From DAIRDK01 sp035403225 (GTDB lineage Bacteria > Bacteroidota > Bacteroidia > Bacteroidales > FEN-979), in assembly GCA_035403225.1 (NCBI GenBank), contig DAONET010000003.1, positions 65,533 through 129,532 of the forward strand: a DNA stretch of 64,000 bases, in the 5' to 3' direction. Shown one piece after another: positions 10,284 to 18,690 of this stretch. The translations under genes and the position numbers were made by a program. Within the stretch, counting starts at the first letter, position 1, and every line of letters begins with the position of its first letter. The notes below the pieces were generated by a model, which saw only the letters and a program-made list of their open reading frames with translations, had not been told where the DNA came from and searched no databases.

Positions 10284-12023
10284 ATGCTAAGAACACATAC
10301 ATGCGGTGAACTGCGGATGAGCCATGCCGGACAGAGTGTAACCCTGTGCGGATGGGTGCAACGCAGCCGCGAAATGGGAGGCTTGACCTTCATCGATCTC
10401 CGTGACAGATACGGAATGACACAGCTCGTTTTCAACATGGAAGTGAACGCCCCGTTGTGCGAAGAAGCCCGCCAGCTGGGAAGAGAATTCGTCATCCGGG
10501 CAACCGGGAAAGTGGCAGAACGAAGCAACAAAAACCCCAAGATGCCTACGGGCGACATCGAGATCCTCGTGGATTCCCTGGAAGTGATGAATACTTCCAA
10601 AATCCCTCCGTTCACCATCGAAGACAACACCGACGGAGGAGAAGAACTCCGGATGAAATACCGTTACCTCGACCTGCGCCGTCCCATGAACCGCAGGAAC
10701 CTCGAACTGCGTCACAAGATGGCCATCGCCACCCGGAATTACATGAATTCCCAGCAATTCATCGAAGTGGAGACACCGTATCTCATCCGCTCCACGCCCG
10801 AAGGCGCCCGCGACTTCGTGGTTCCCTCCCGCATGGAACAGGGCAAATTTTACGCCCTCCCCCAGTCTCCTCAAACGTTCAAGCAACTGTTGATGGTGGC
10901 CGGGATGGACCGCTATTTCCAGATCGTGAAGTGTTTCCGCGATGAAGACCTCCGTGCTGACCGCCAGCCTGAGTTCTCCCAGATCGACTGTGAAATGTCG
11001 TTCGTTACCCGGGAAGATATCCTGAATACTTTTGAAGGACTGGCAAAACATCTCTTCAAAGTCATCCTGGACATGGATATGCCTGATTTTCCCCGCATGT
11101 CCTATGCCGACGCCATGAGACTATATGGCTCCGACAAGCCGGATATCCGCTTCGGAATGACCTTTACGGAGATCACTGACCTCGTGAAAGGCAAGTCGTT
11201 CAAGGTCTTTGATGAAGCCGGTCTGGTAGTGGGGATCAATGTTCCGCAACCCGGAGATTATTCGCGCAAGCAACTGGATGAACTGACCGACTTTGTGAAA
11301 CGTCCGCAGGTGGGCGCCGGTGGCCTCATTTACATCAAATACCAACCCGACGGAACCCTGAAATCATCTGTCGATAAATTCTATACCCCCGACGATCTGA
11401 AGAAGATCGCGGAAGCCTTTGGCTCGCAACCGGGCGACCTGATGCTGATCCTGGCAGGCCCTGCCGAAAAAACCCGCAAAGCCCTTGGCGAACTCCGGCT
11501 CGAGATGGGTAACCGCCTCGGACTCCGGAAAGCCGGTGATTTCAAACCCCTATGGGTGATCGACTTCCCTCTGCTCGAATGGAACGAAGAAGATCAGCGC
11601 TATTATGCCATGCATCATCCTTTTACTTCGCCATGCCCCGAGGACATCCCGATGCTGGATACCAATCCCGGCGCCGTCAGGGCCAATGCTTACGATATGG
11701 TGATCAACGGCGTGGAAATCGGCGGCGGATCAATCAGGATCCACAACAAGGACCTGCAGAAAAAGATGTTCGAGGTGCTCGGATTTACCGACGAAGAAGC
11801 CGCATACCAGTTCGGCTTCCTCATGAATGCCTTTGAATACGGCGCTCCTCCCCACGGTGGCATCGCTTTCGGATTCGACCGCTGGTGCACCATCTTCGGC
11901 GGAGGCGACTCCATCCGCGACTTCATGGCCTTCCCGAAAAATAACGCCGGCAGAGACGTGATGGCCGAGACTCCTGCCAAAATCTCCGAAACACAACTTA
12001 AAGAGCTGGGTATCAGATTTTAA
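10284..12023 (+). CDS. aspS: Aspartyl-tRNA synthetase
   Basis: A class II aminoacyl-tRNA synthetase of 579 residues that charges tRNA-Asp (or tRNA-Asp/Asn in non-discriminating types). An N-terminal OB-fold anticodon-binding domain starts with RTHTCGELR and VTLCGWVQRSR. Motif 2 is FRDEDLRADRQPEFSQID near residue 215. A GAD-type insertion domain lies in the middle, and motif 3 is GGIAFGFDRW near residue 530. Length is normal for the bacterial type. The ATG at 10284 lies 22 bases after a TAATTTTG promoter. No sign of damage. Confidence 0.97.
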   Translation: MLRTHTCGELRMSHAGQSVTLCGWVQRSREMGGLTFIDLRDRYGMTQLVFNMEVNAPLCEEARQLGREFVIRATGKVAERSNKNPKMPTGDIEILVDSLEVMNTSKIPPFTIEDNTDGGEELRMKYRYLDLRRPMNRRNLELRHKMAIATRNYMNSQQFIEVETPYLIRSTPEGARDFVVPSRMEQGKFYALPQSPQTFKQLLMVAGMDRYFQIVKCFRDEDLRADRQPEFSQIDCEMSFVTREDILNTFEGLAKHLFKVILDMDMPDFPRMSYADAMRLYGSDKPDIRFGMTFTEITDLVKGKSFKVFDEAGLVVGINVPQPGDYSRKQLDELTDFVKRPQVGAGGLIYIKYQPDGTLKSSVDKFYTPDDLKKIAEAFGSQPGDLMLILAGPAEKTRKALGELRLEMGNRLGLRKAGDFKPLWVIDFPLLEWNEEDQRYYAMHHPFTSPCPEDIPMLDTNPGAVRANAYDMVINGVEIGGGSIRIHNKDLQKKMFEVLGFTDEEAAYQFGFLMNAFEYGAPPHGGIAFGFDRWCTIFGGGDSIRDFMAFPKNNAGRDVMAETPAKISETQLKELGIRF

Positions 12024-12130
12024 TGATTAATCACCGGGTACTTTTTCCTGACAGGAAGTTCAGCATACCCTGTTTCAGGTAATAAGTGTGTCGTTGATTC
12101 ACCAGGGCATGCATCCTACGACAATATTCG

Positions 12131-12138
12131 TATATTTG
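12131..12138 (+). promoter_or_regulatory. -7 promoter element for the protease-like lipoprotein
   Basis: TATATTTG fits TAnnTTTG and lies 25 bases before the preferred ATG at 12164. It supports that start over the in-frame TTG at 12143, which would fall almost on the transcription start. Confidence 0.5.
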
Positions 12139-12163
12139 AATATTGCTTGCAAAACGGCCCTTT

Positions 12164-13255
12164 ATGCGCAAACAAAGGAAACGATCCGGAATCCTGTTAT
12201 TGGTTGGACTTCTGTTCCTCAGTGCCTGTATGACCAGGGAAATACGCGATTTCCGGAAATCCTTGTCTGATGGTCGTTACGACAGCGAATTCCCTTCAAA
12301 GAATGGTTCCGGTGAGATGGGAATGATTGCCTCCTCGGTAAAAAAGTTGTACAGCGTTTCCTATTACACCACCTGGCAATTCACCAGGGAAGCGCAGGTG
12401 CTCAGGTCTCATATAACATCCGGACTTTTCACCAGAATAGCCCTGGGAACGATTGAAACGCAGGAATCTGTTTCAGGAAGCGCCACCGTGATGCTGTATG
12501 ACGGGCAAAGAATCGCTCTCCTGACCTGCGAACACATTGTGAATGCTCCCGACACCATCATCACCTGGTATGATCCGCTTGATGAGAGCCAGGTACCTGT
12601 CATCCAAAGTATCACGATTAAAAAGAAGCAGGAAAACTGGGTACGCGATATGAGTGAATGCGGCCCGTTCGTGGTGCTGGCCGCAGACCCTGAACTGGAT
12701 GTCGCCATCATAGGAAAGACCTGCCCCTCCCCATCAAAGGAACCGGTTGTGTTTCCTTTTCCATATGGTCATTCCGCCGAGTTGGAATGGGGCAGTTTCG
12801 TTTATATCTTCGGATACCCGATGGGGATGCCGGTGGTAACAAAGGCGATAGTAAGCAAATCCGTGCAGACCGACCCCGATGAATTCACGGTCGATGCCCT
12901 CCTGAACAAAGGATACAGCGGCGGACTTATCCTTGCCATACGCGACGGCGTGCCTCATTTTGAACTGGTCGGCATGGTGAGGTCGGTATCTTCCGAAGAA
13001 GAATACTTTCTGAAGCCTGCCTCCGGGAATAAACGCTACAACGAAATCTTTCCATACAAGGGGGATGTGTTCGCCGATACCCGTGAAAGCATCCGTTACG
13101 GACTGAACTTCACGATACCGGCGGGGAAAATACTCGGGTTCTACCAAAAGAACCGGGCAGGACTGCTGCGAGAGGGATTTAATCTCGATCCTTTTTTCGG
13201 GCTTGTAGAAAAACCGGGACAGAAACGTGACAAGACAAGCGACGCGGATAACTGA
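12164..13255 (+). CDS. Lipoprotein with trypsin-like serine protease fold
   Basis: The preferred start at 12164 gives 363 residues: MRKQRKRSG, a hydrophobic helix, then the lipobox LSAC with Cys22, so the protein should be lipidated and membrane-anchored. A chymotrypsin-like triad can be placed: His124 in LTCEHIV (where TAAHV is usual), Asp179 in ELDVAII, and Ser252 in GYSGGLI (where GNSGGP is usual). Order and spacing suit the S1/HtrA-like fold. There is no PDZ domain. The loop sequences are divergent, so activity and substrate are unknown. It lies between aspS and the convergent nfo gene and appears to be a single-gene unit. Without a structure prediction, a degenerate protease cannot be ruled out. 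Confidence 0.65.
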   Translation: MRKQRKRSGILLLVGLLFLSACMTREIRDFRKSLSDGRYDSEFPSKNGSGEMGMIASSVKKLYSVSYYTTWQFTREAQVLRSHITSGLFTRIALGTIETQESVSGSATVMLYDGQRIALLTCEHIVNAPDTIITWYDPLDESQVPVIQSITIKKKQENWVRDMSECGPFVVLAADPELDVAIIGKTCPSPSKEPVVFPFPYGHSAELEWGSFVYIFGYPMGMPVVTKAIVSKSVQTDPDEFTVDALLNKGYSGGLILAIRDGVPHFELVGMVRSVSSEEEYFLKPASGNKRYNEIFPYKGDVFADTRESIRYGLNFTIPAGKILGFYQKNRAGLLREGFNLDPFFGLVEKPGQKRDKTSDADN

Positions 13256-13325
13256 AGTTTCTTCCTGCTCTCCTCTTATTCCCCTTTTGCAAAAACAATC
13301 TTCCCAGAGTATCGTAAAATTTTCT

Positions 13326-14168
13326 CTACCCCGCCAACCTCTTCAACTCCGCAATCTCTTCCTTCCACAACGTCTCTTCCGGGGTTTCCAGAATCAACGG
13401 CATATTGTCAAAACGCGGATCTTTCATGATGTTGGTGAACACGTTCATTCCCAAAAGTCCTTTCCCAAGGTTATCGTGTCGGTCGACGCGGCTGCCGAGT
13501 GTCTTTTTAGCGTCGTTCAGGTGAATGCCTTTCAGGTAGCGGAACCCGATGATTTGTTCGAACTGATCAAAGGTTTCCCTGAATCCTTCGTTGCTTCCGA
13601 GGTCGTACCCGGCTGCGAATGCATGACAGGTATCCAGGCACACCCCTGCCCGGCTTTTGTCCTCCACCAGGTCGATGATATACCGGAGATGCTCAAACCG
13701 GTAACCCACGCTGCTCCCTTGTCCGGCGGTATTTTCGATGACAGCCGTCACTCCGTTGGTTCTCTCCAGGGCCATGTTGATGGATGCGGCGATGCGCTTC
13801 AGGCACTCCTCCTCGCTGATCTCCCCCAACGTAGCGCCCGGATGGAAATTAAGCCGGTCGAGGCCGAGCTGCTCACACCGCAGCATCTCATCGAGAAAGG
13901 CCTCCCGTGATTTCTCCAGGCCGTCTTTTTGTGGGTGCCCGAGGTTGATCAGATAGCTGTCGTGAGGCAATATCTGGAAGGGCCGGAAGTCGAGTTTTGC
14001 GCAGTTATCGCGGAACTTCCGGATGCTCTCTGCCGATAACGGAGCCGATTTCCATTGCCGCTGATTCTTGGTGAACAGGGCAAAAGCCGTGGCTTCTATT
14101 TCGCGTGCATTCACCGGGGCATTTTCCACCCCGCCTGAAGCGCTGACATGGGCGCCGATATACTTCAT
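13326..14168 (-). CDS. nfo: Deoxyribonuclease IV (AP endonuclease)
   Basis: A 280-residue endonuclease IV that cuts DNA 5' of abasic sites in base-excision repair. Family landmarks in order: MKYIGAHVSASGG at the N-terminus, NFHPGATLGEIS, ENTAGQG, CLDTCHAFAAGYD, HLNDAK followed by DRHDNLGKG, and ILETPEE. These hold the His, Glu and Asp ligands of the trinuclear zinc site. The start at 14168 is chosen over the longer in-frame start at 14255 for two reasons. The protein begins at the family's usual residue, and a minus-strand TACATTTG promoter at 14191-14198 lies inside the longer version. It is divergent from the MBL-fold gene. Confidence 0.96.
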   Translation of the reverse strand: MKYIGAHVSASGGVENAPVNAREIEATAFALFTKNQRQWKSAPLSAESIRKFRDNCAKLDFRPFQILPHDSYLINLGHPQKDGLEKSREAFLDEMLRCEQLGLDRLNFHPGATLGEISEEECLKRIAASINMALERTNGVTAVIENTAGQGSSVGYRFEHLRYIIDLVEDKSRAGVCLDTCHAFAAGYDLGSNEGFRETFDQFEQIIGFRYLKGIHLNDAKKTLGSRVDRHDNLGKGLLGMNVFTNIMKDPRFDNMPLILETPEETLWKEEIAELKRLAG

Positions 14169-14190
14169 ACAGGTCGTTTTTGTACCATCA

Positions 14191-14198
14191 CAAATGTA
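14191..14198 (-). promoter_or_regulatory. -7 promoter element for nfo
   Basis: On the minus strand the bases read TACATTTG, an exact TAnnTTTG match, 22 bases before the nfo ATG at 14168. It decides that start. Confidence 0.55.
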
Positions 14199-14229
14199 AA
14201 ATAATCTTCCGAAAGGGGATAAATCGTTG

Positions 14230-14237
14230 TAACTTTG
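14230..14237 (+). promoter_or_regulatory. -7 promoter element for the MBL-fold gene
   Basis: TAACTTTG lies 23 bases before the ATG at 14261. It is back to back with the nfo promoter in a divergent intergenic region of 92 bases. Confidence 0.5.
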
Positions 14238-14260
14238 AAATACAGTGAAAAACAACCCGG

Positions 14261-15016
14261 ATGAACCCGATTATTTTTTTACTTCCGGTACTGCTGCTTT
14301 TTCAGACCGGATCGTACCATCAACCTTGTTTAAATAAAAACAAAGCCGTTATGGAAGCGTCACAGGATTTTAATCAGGTATTGAATTTTGCCCGGTCGAT
14401 ACAATGGCTGGGACAGGCAACGGTGAAAATTTCGTACAAGGGAAGCACGATATATATTGATCCTTATAAACTGAAATTGCCGGATAAAGCCGATCTGATC
14501 CTGATCACCCACGATCACAGCGATCACTTATCCCTTTCGGATATCGCGAAGATAGCGGGAAAAGACACCCGGTTTATTGTTGCCCGGGCCTGTCTCGATA
14601 AATTGAAAAAAGAGGGTTATCAGCATGTCGAGGCCGTGGCGCCGGGCGAGACAGTCACAGCCGCAGGGCTCGTCATCAAAGTCGTTCCGGCCTATAACAG
14701 GGTTAAAAATGCCCACCCGAAAAGCAGCCGTTACGTAGGCTTTGTCATGGATTTCGGGGGTGTCGTTCTTTACCATACCGGTGATACCGAGAGGATCCCG
14801 GAGATGAAGGACATCAAGTGTGACATCATCATGTTGCCTCTGGGCCAGACTTATACCATGACCAGCGTTGAAGAAGCGGTAGAGGCGGTGCTGGACACCA
14901 GGGCCCGGATTGCCATCCCGATCCACTGGGGCATGTATGAAGGATCGAAGAATGATGCGGTGAAATTTGAAGAACTCTTGAAAAAACGGAATATCACCGT
15001 CCTGCCCGGAAGATAA
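14261..15016 (+). CDS. MBL-fold metal-dependent hydrolase (UlaG-like), exported
   Basis: A 251-residue metallo-beta-lactamase-fold protein. The first 17 or so residues form a hydrophobic signal-like segment, so it is probably exported or membrane-attached. The metal-binding HxHxDH motif is intact: HDHSDH at residues 84-89, preceded by the strand IYIDPY. Later ligand regions are visible at YHTGDTE and IPIHWGMY. The overall pattern (IQWLGQATVKI, then IYIDP) matches the UlaG-like or RomA-like L-ascorbate-6-phosphate lactonase group, but many members have unknown substrates. It has its own promoter and stands 61 bases before the DUF2784 gene. The substrate cannot be told from sequence. Confidence 0.85.
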   Translation: MNPIIFLLPVLLLFQTGSYHQPCLNKNKAVMEASQDFNQVLNFARSIQWLGQATVKISYKGSTIYIDPYKLKLPDKADLILITHDHSDHLSLSDIAKIAGKDTRFIVARACLDKLKKEGYQHVEAVAPGETVTAAGLVIKVVPAYNRVKNAHPKSSRYVGFVMDFGGVVLYHTGDTERIPEMKDIKCDIIMLPLGQTYTMTSVEEAVEAVLDTRARIAIPIHWGMYEGSKNDAVKFEELLKKRNITVLPGR

Positions 15017-15077
15017 ACTGCCTTCCCTTCCCCCGGATCAGTGAAAAATCCGGCCATTTGTGATTTAGTATTTCGAT

Positions 15078-15452
15078 ATGTGGATATTTCGGGTCGCCGA
15101 TTTTTTCTTTTTAGTCTTTCATATGGCCATCGTGATCCTCAACCTGTTCGGTTGGATCTGGAAGCCTACCCGCAAGGCATGCCTGATAGTACAGGTGCTG
15201 ACGGCTGCTTCGTGGTTCGGCCTGGGCCTGATATACGGGATCGGGTTCTGCCCGTTTACCGAATGGCATTGGAGGGTGTTGGAACGACTGGGAGAACGGC
15301 CGCAGGAGACCTCTTATATCCAATACCTGGTACGAAGGGTGTTTGATTTGCATGTACCGGCTGCCCTGGTGGCCGATGTGACGGTGGTTCTCTTCTTCAT
15401 CGCCGTCATCGCTTCCGTGATCGTCAACATCCGGGACAGCCACAAGGTTTAA
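15078..15452 (+). CDS. DUF2784 small membrane protein
   Basis: A 124-residue protein with three to four hydrophobic segments: about residues 5-25, 35-55 and 95-118. The pattern is that of DUF2784: FFFLVFHMAIVILNLFGW, then GFCPFTEWHWRVLERLG, then an amphipathic stretch before the last helix. DUF2784 proteins are small inner-membrane proteins of unknown role. The Cys-Pro-containing GFCPFTEWHW stretch is typical. The final base of the stop codon is the first base of the dispersed repeat at 15452, so the repeat abuts the gene without breaking it. Confidence 0.8.
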   Translation: MWIFRVADFFFLVFHMAIVILNLFGWIWKPTRKACLIVQVLTAASWFGLGLIYGIGFCPFTEWHWRVLERLGERPQETSYIQYLVRRVFDLHVPAALVADVTVVLFFIAVIASVIVNIRDSHKV

Positions 15453-15754
15453 TTTTCTTGTTCATTTTCTTTTTGCTTGTCCAAAAAGAAAACGAACCAA
15501 AAGAAAAACGACAGCCGTGCCTTTTCGACGACCCACCTGACCAGATGCGAACTGTGAAGTGCGAAATGTGATATTCCTCCCCTTACATTTCACATTTTAC
15601 ATTTTGCATTTGAAATGCTGGCAGTCAGGCATTTGGTGCACGTGTCCCCTTTCCTTGCTCGCAAGGAAAGGGCTAGGGAAAGGATACAGGGGCTAGGGAG
15701 AAGATACAAAAACAACAGCCTCGGGATTTTGCAGAAAAATTGTCAAGTACTAAG
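15452..15754. repeat. Dispersed hairpin-bearing repeat, copy 1
   Basis: The first 123 bases (15452-15574) are identical to 27959-28081 except for one base. A variable middle follows, then a second conserved block from about 15640 (ACGTGTCCCCT) to 15754, which drifts at its end. Block A holds a perfect 11-bp stem, TTTTCTTTTTG / CAAAAAGAAAA, with a 6-base loop. Block B holds a perfect 11-bp stem, CCCTTTCCTTG / CAAGGAAAGGG, with loop CTCG. The stretch GGCTAGGG is doubled in this copy. No protein-coding potential is apparent. The 384-base gap between genes here is almost wholly this element. Confidence 0.85.
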
Positions 15755-15836
15755 AAGTTTCCATAGGGTATTTCAATTCTGAGGTATCATATAAATGTTA
15801 CCAACCCAAAAAAGTGAAACTGTAAAACCTTATGTC

Positions 15837-17087
15837 ATGAAAACATTCAGCAAGAATCTGATCCGTGTTGGCATAGCATTACTGCTTTTCGTTGCCGCCG
15901 GGACCCTTTCGGCCCAGGGAACGTTTGTTACCATCAAGGGAGTATTAAAGGATGCCAAATCCGGCGATAAGATCACCTATGCCACCATTTCGGTCCCCAA
16001 CACCAGTATCGGGACCGTGTCGAACTCCGAAGGCGAATTCACCTTAAAAGTGAGCGCCTCGCTCCAAGCCGGTTTTTTTGAAGTATCACATCTTGGTTAT
16101 GCAACCAAAAGATTCAGCATCAGTGAATCAACCGGCGAAGGAAAGACATTCTACCTTGATCTCCAGCCCATCCAGTTGAAGGAGATTTCCGTCATCCCGA
16201 AGGATCCCCGCGAAATGGTCGCCGCGGCTCTTCGCAACATCAAAAAGAACTACAGCCAGGTCCCGAACATGATGACCGGGTTTTATCGTGAGTCCATCAA
16301 ACAGCGTCGCGATTATGTTTCCATTTCCGAAGCCGTGGTCGACATTTATAAAACCCCGTACCTGAGCATGTCATACGATCAGGTAAAGGTTTTCAAAGGC
16401 CGCAAGAGCACGAATGTGAAGAAAGCCGATACGCTGATGGTGCAATTACAGGGAGGGCCTGATGTGGCGTTGCTGCTGGATGTGGTTAAGAACACCGACC
16501 TCAGCATCGCCCTGGATGACCTCGATAACTACCAGTTTGAACTGGGGTCGATGGTCAGCATGGATAATAAACTGAACTGGGTCGTTAAATTTTCGCCCAA
16601 TGTAGTAAAGGACGAACCGTTGTATTATGGAACCCTGTACATCTCGCAGGAAGATATGGCCATTACCCGGGCAGAATTCAGCCTCGACCTGAACGACGAA
16701 GCCAAAGCAGCCCATATGTTCATCCAGAAAAAACCGATGGGACTGCTGTTCATGCCCACTTTAACCAATTACCTGATCACCTATAAGGAAGAGAATGGGA
16801 AATATTACCTGAATTATGTGCGGGTCGACCTGAAATTCCGTTGTGACTGGAAAAAGCGGCTGTTCAGGAATAACTATACGGTTGTTTCGGAATTGGCCAT
16901 TACCGACCGTCATGAAGATAATATTGTTAAATTCACCAACCAGGAACAGTTCAAGTCGACCATGGTATTGAGTGAAAAGATCGGTGATTTCGAAGACCAC
17001 GATTTCTGGGGTGAATATAACATTATCGAACCTGAAATTTCCATCCAGAATGCCATTCTGAAGTTGTCGAAAAGCATGAAAAAGTAA
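15837..17087 (+). CDS. Carboxypeptidase-regulatory-like domain protein, paralogue 1
   Basis: A 416-residue exported protein. The start at 15837 (MKTFSKN) is preferred over 15795 because it begins directly with a normal signal peptide ending TLSAQG. A CarboxypepD_reg-like beta-sandwich follows (VTIKGVLKDAKSGDKI, then GTVSNSEGEFTLKV, then SHLGYATK). The remaining 300 or so residues have no named domain but are clearly homologous to the same region of the protein at 18659, sharing FYRE, SEAV-x3-YK-x-P and YYLNYVR. There is no TonB plug or barrel. It lies 4 bases upstream of an ECF sigma gene, which suggests a role in the same surface-signalling system. Confidence 0.75.
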   Translation: MKTFSKNLIRVGIALLLFVAAGTLSAQGTFVTIKGVLKDAKSGDKITYATISVPNTSIGTVSNSEGEFTLKVSASLQAGFFEVSHLGYATKRFSISESTGEGKTFYLDLQPIQLKEISVIPKDPREMVAAALRNIKKNYSQVPNMMTGFYRESIKQRRDYVSISEAVVDIYKTPYLSMSYDQVKVFKGRKSTNVKKADTLMVQLQGGPDVALLLDVVKNTDLSIALDDLDNYQFELGSMVSMDNKLNWVVKFSPNVVKDEPLYYGTLYISQEDMAITRAEFSLDLNDEAKAAHMFIQKKPMGLLFMPTLTNYLITYKEENGKYYLNYVRVDLKFRCDWKKRLFRNNYTVVSELAITDRHEDNIVKFTNQEQFKSTMVLSEKIGDFEDHDFWGEYNIIEPEISIQNAILKLSKSMKK

Positions 17088-17091
17088 CCTG

Positions 17092-17658
17092 ATGAATCTC
17101 ACGGATCTCCATATCCAAAAGAAAGTCCGGGATGGTGACATCCGGGAATTTGAACGGTTGTTCGTGAAATATTATGAACCCTTGTGTCGTCATGCCAATA
17201 AAATACTGAATGATATGGATGCAGCGGAAGACCTGGTTCAGGAGTTTTTCTATCATTTCTGGAAAAACAGAGAGTCCTTCACTCCACGGTTATCGTTAAA
17301 CGCTTACATGTTTCAGGCTATCCGGAACAATGCGCTTCATTATCTCGGTCACCTGGCCGTGAAGGAAAGATACGCTGAACAGGTCTCCCGCGAATTCCGG
17401 GGACAACCGCCGGCGGATGTGCAGACAGAGACAGAGTTGAACGATCTGGGCAAAGTCATTGACGCCACCTTACAGCAAATGCCGGATCGCTGTTCCCGGA
17501 TCTTCAGGATGAACAGGTTCGAAGGAAAGAAATACCGCGAAATTGCCGGGATTCTCTCCATCTCGGTGAAAACGGTGGAAGCGGAGATGGGAAAAGCCCT
17601 GCAGATCTTCCGAAAGACCTTGAAAGCGTATAACGGAGAGCCGGCAGGGACAGAATGA
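17092..17658 (+). CDS. ECF RNA polymerase sigma factor, FecI-like Bacteroidota type
   Basis: A 188-residue sigma-70 family ECF factor with region 2 (FERLFVKYYEPLCRHA, then DAAEDLVQEFFYHFW) and region 4 (LQQMPDRCSRIFRMNRFEGKK, then IAGILSISVKTVEAEMGKA). Both helix-turn-helix signatures are intact. In Bacteroidota such factors pair with a FecR anti-sigma and a TonB-type outer-membrane transducer to switch on uptake genes. Here FecR follows 18 bases later. The ATG is 4 bases after the previous stop, so translation is likely coupled to the upstream paralogue gene. Its target promoters are unknown. Confidence 0.93.
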   Translation: MNLTDLHIQKKVRDGDIREFERLFVKYYEPLCRHANKILNDMDAAEDLVQEFFYHFWKNRESFTPRLSLNAYMFQAIRNNALHYLGHLAVKERYAEQVSREFRGQPPADVQTETELNDLGKVIDATLQQMPDRCSRIFRMNRFEGKKYREIAGILSISVKTVEAEMGKALQIFRKTLKAYNGEPAGTE

Positions 17659-17676
17659 CCTCAAAACAGAAACGTC

Positions 17677-18690
17677 ATGAAAACAGAAAATAACAACGGG
17701 ACAGCGGAAAGGCTTGCCAGGTACCTGAGCGGGGAGATGAGTGAAGAGGAAGCGCGAGCTTATGAAGAGAAAGAGATTGTTTCTGAAGAAGATAAAATCC
17801 GTATAGAGAGAATGAAAAGACAGTGGAAAGCAATGGAAGGATATATGGATCCTGAAACTCCGGACACCCGGAAAGCATGGAACAAGTTGCACGAACGCCT
17901 CCGGGACGAACAACTGATCCCGGAACAGGGCGTGGAAGTGAAAAAGATGTTCCCGCTTTACCTGGCAAGGATTGCCGCAGTGGCAGCGATCGTGCTGGGG
18001 GTGGCCGTCGTGATTTATTTCAGTATGAACCGGAAGCCGGAAACGCAACTGGTGCAAATCAATACCGGCAATGAGCCCGCCACCCGGATCAAAACCCTGG
18101 CCGATGGCTCCGTCGTATATATCGCTCAACATTCGTCCTTTTCGTTCCCCGGTGATTTCGGATCCGACTCGCGGAATGTTGAACTCAAAGGGGAAGCCTT
18201 CTTCGATATCGCCCCTGATCCGGAAAAACCGTTTTTAATTTCGACAGAAGAAGTGCAGATCCGGGTCCTCGGCACCGCTTTCAATGTAAAAACGGAAAAC
18301 GACCATACTTTCGAACTCCTTGTAGCCCGGGGAAAAGTACAAGTGACGCTGAAAAAAGACCCTGCACATCCGGTGATGGCGACAAGCGGCGAAAAGATCT
18401 CGGTCATCGGGCATCATCTGGTGAAGTCGAAACATTTGCCGGGGGAGGCCGACGGGTGGTATAAGCAGCGTATGCATTTTAAAGATGAAATGCTGCAAAA
18501 TATTATCAGCGTCCTGAACCGGAATTTCAACACTACCTTTGTGCTGCAAGATGATGAGATCGGGAAACGGAGGATGACGGTGACTTTTCAAAACGAATCG
18601 CCCGAAATCATGACCGACCTCCTCTGTGCGACATTGAATCTGAAAAGCCAACAACTCAATGGGGCTGTCGTATTATCTGAAAACAAATAA
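17677..18690 (+). CDS. FecR-family anti-sigma factor
   Basis: A 337-residue single-pass membrane protein. The cytoplasmic N-terminus (LARYLSGEMSEEEARAYEE) is the sigma-binding anti-sigma domain. A membrane helix lies at about residues 94-112, in LARIAAVAAIVLGVAVVIYF. Then come a periplasmic FecR domain (TLADGSVVYI, then LKGEAFFDIAPDPEKPFLI, then VLGTAFNVK) and a C-terminal DUF4974 domain. It normally holds the ECF sigma factor until an outer-membrane partner with an STN domain signals. That partner is probably the next gene, whose start overlaps this one by 32 bases. All parts look intact. Confidence 0.93.
   Translation: MKTENNNGTAERLARYLSGEMSEEEARAYEEKEIVSEEDKIRIERMKRQWKAMEGYMDPETPDTRKAWNKLHERLRDEQLIPEQGVEVKKMFPLYLARIAAVAAIVLGVAVVIYFSMNRKPETQLVQINTGNEPATRIKTLADGSVVYIAQHSSFSFPGDFGSDSRNVELKGEAFFDIAPDPEKPFLISTEEVQIRVLGTAFNVKTENDHTFELLVARGKVQVTLKKDPAHPVMATSGEKISVIGHHLVKSKHLPGEADGWYKQRMHFKDEMLQNIISVLNRNFNTTFVLQDDEIGKRRMTVTFQNESPEIMTDLLCATLNLKSQQLNGAVVLSENK

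Noticed and set aside
15471..15498. 11-bp hairpin in repeat copy 1 as a terminator for the DUF2784 gene
   Set aside because: No T-run follows on either strand and the same hairpin recurs in copy 2, so it is part of the repeat.
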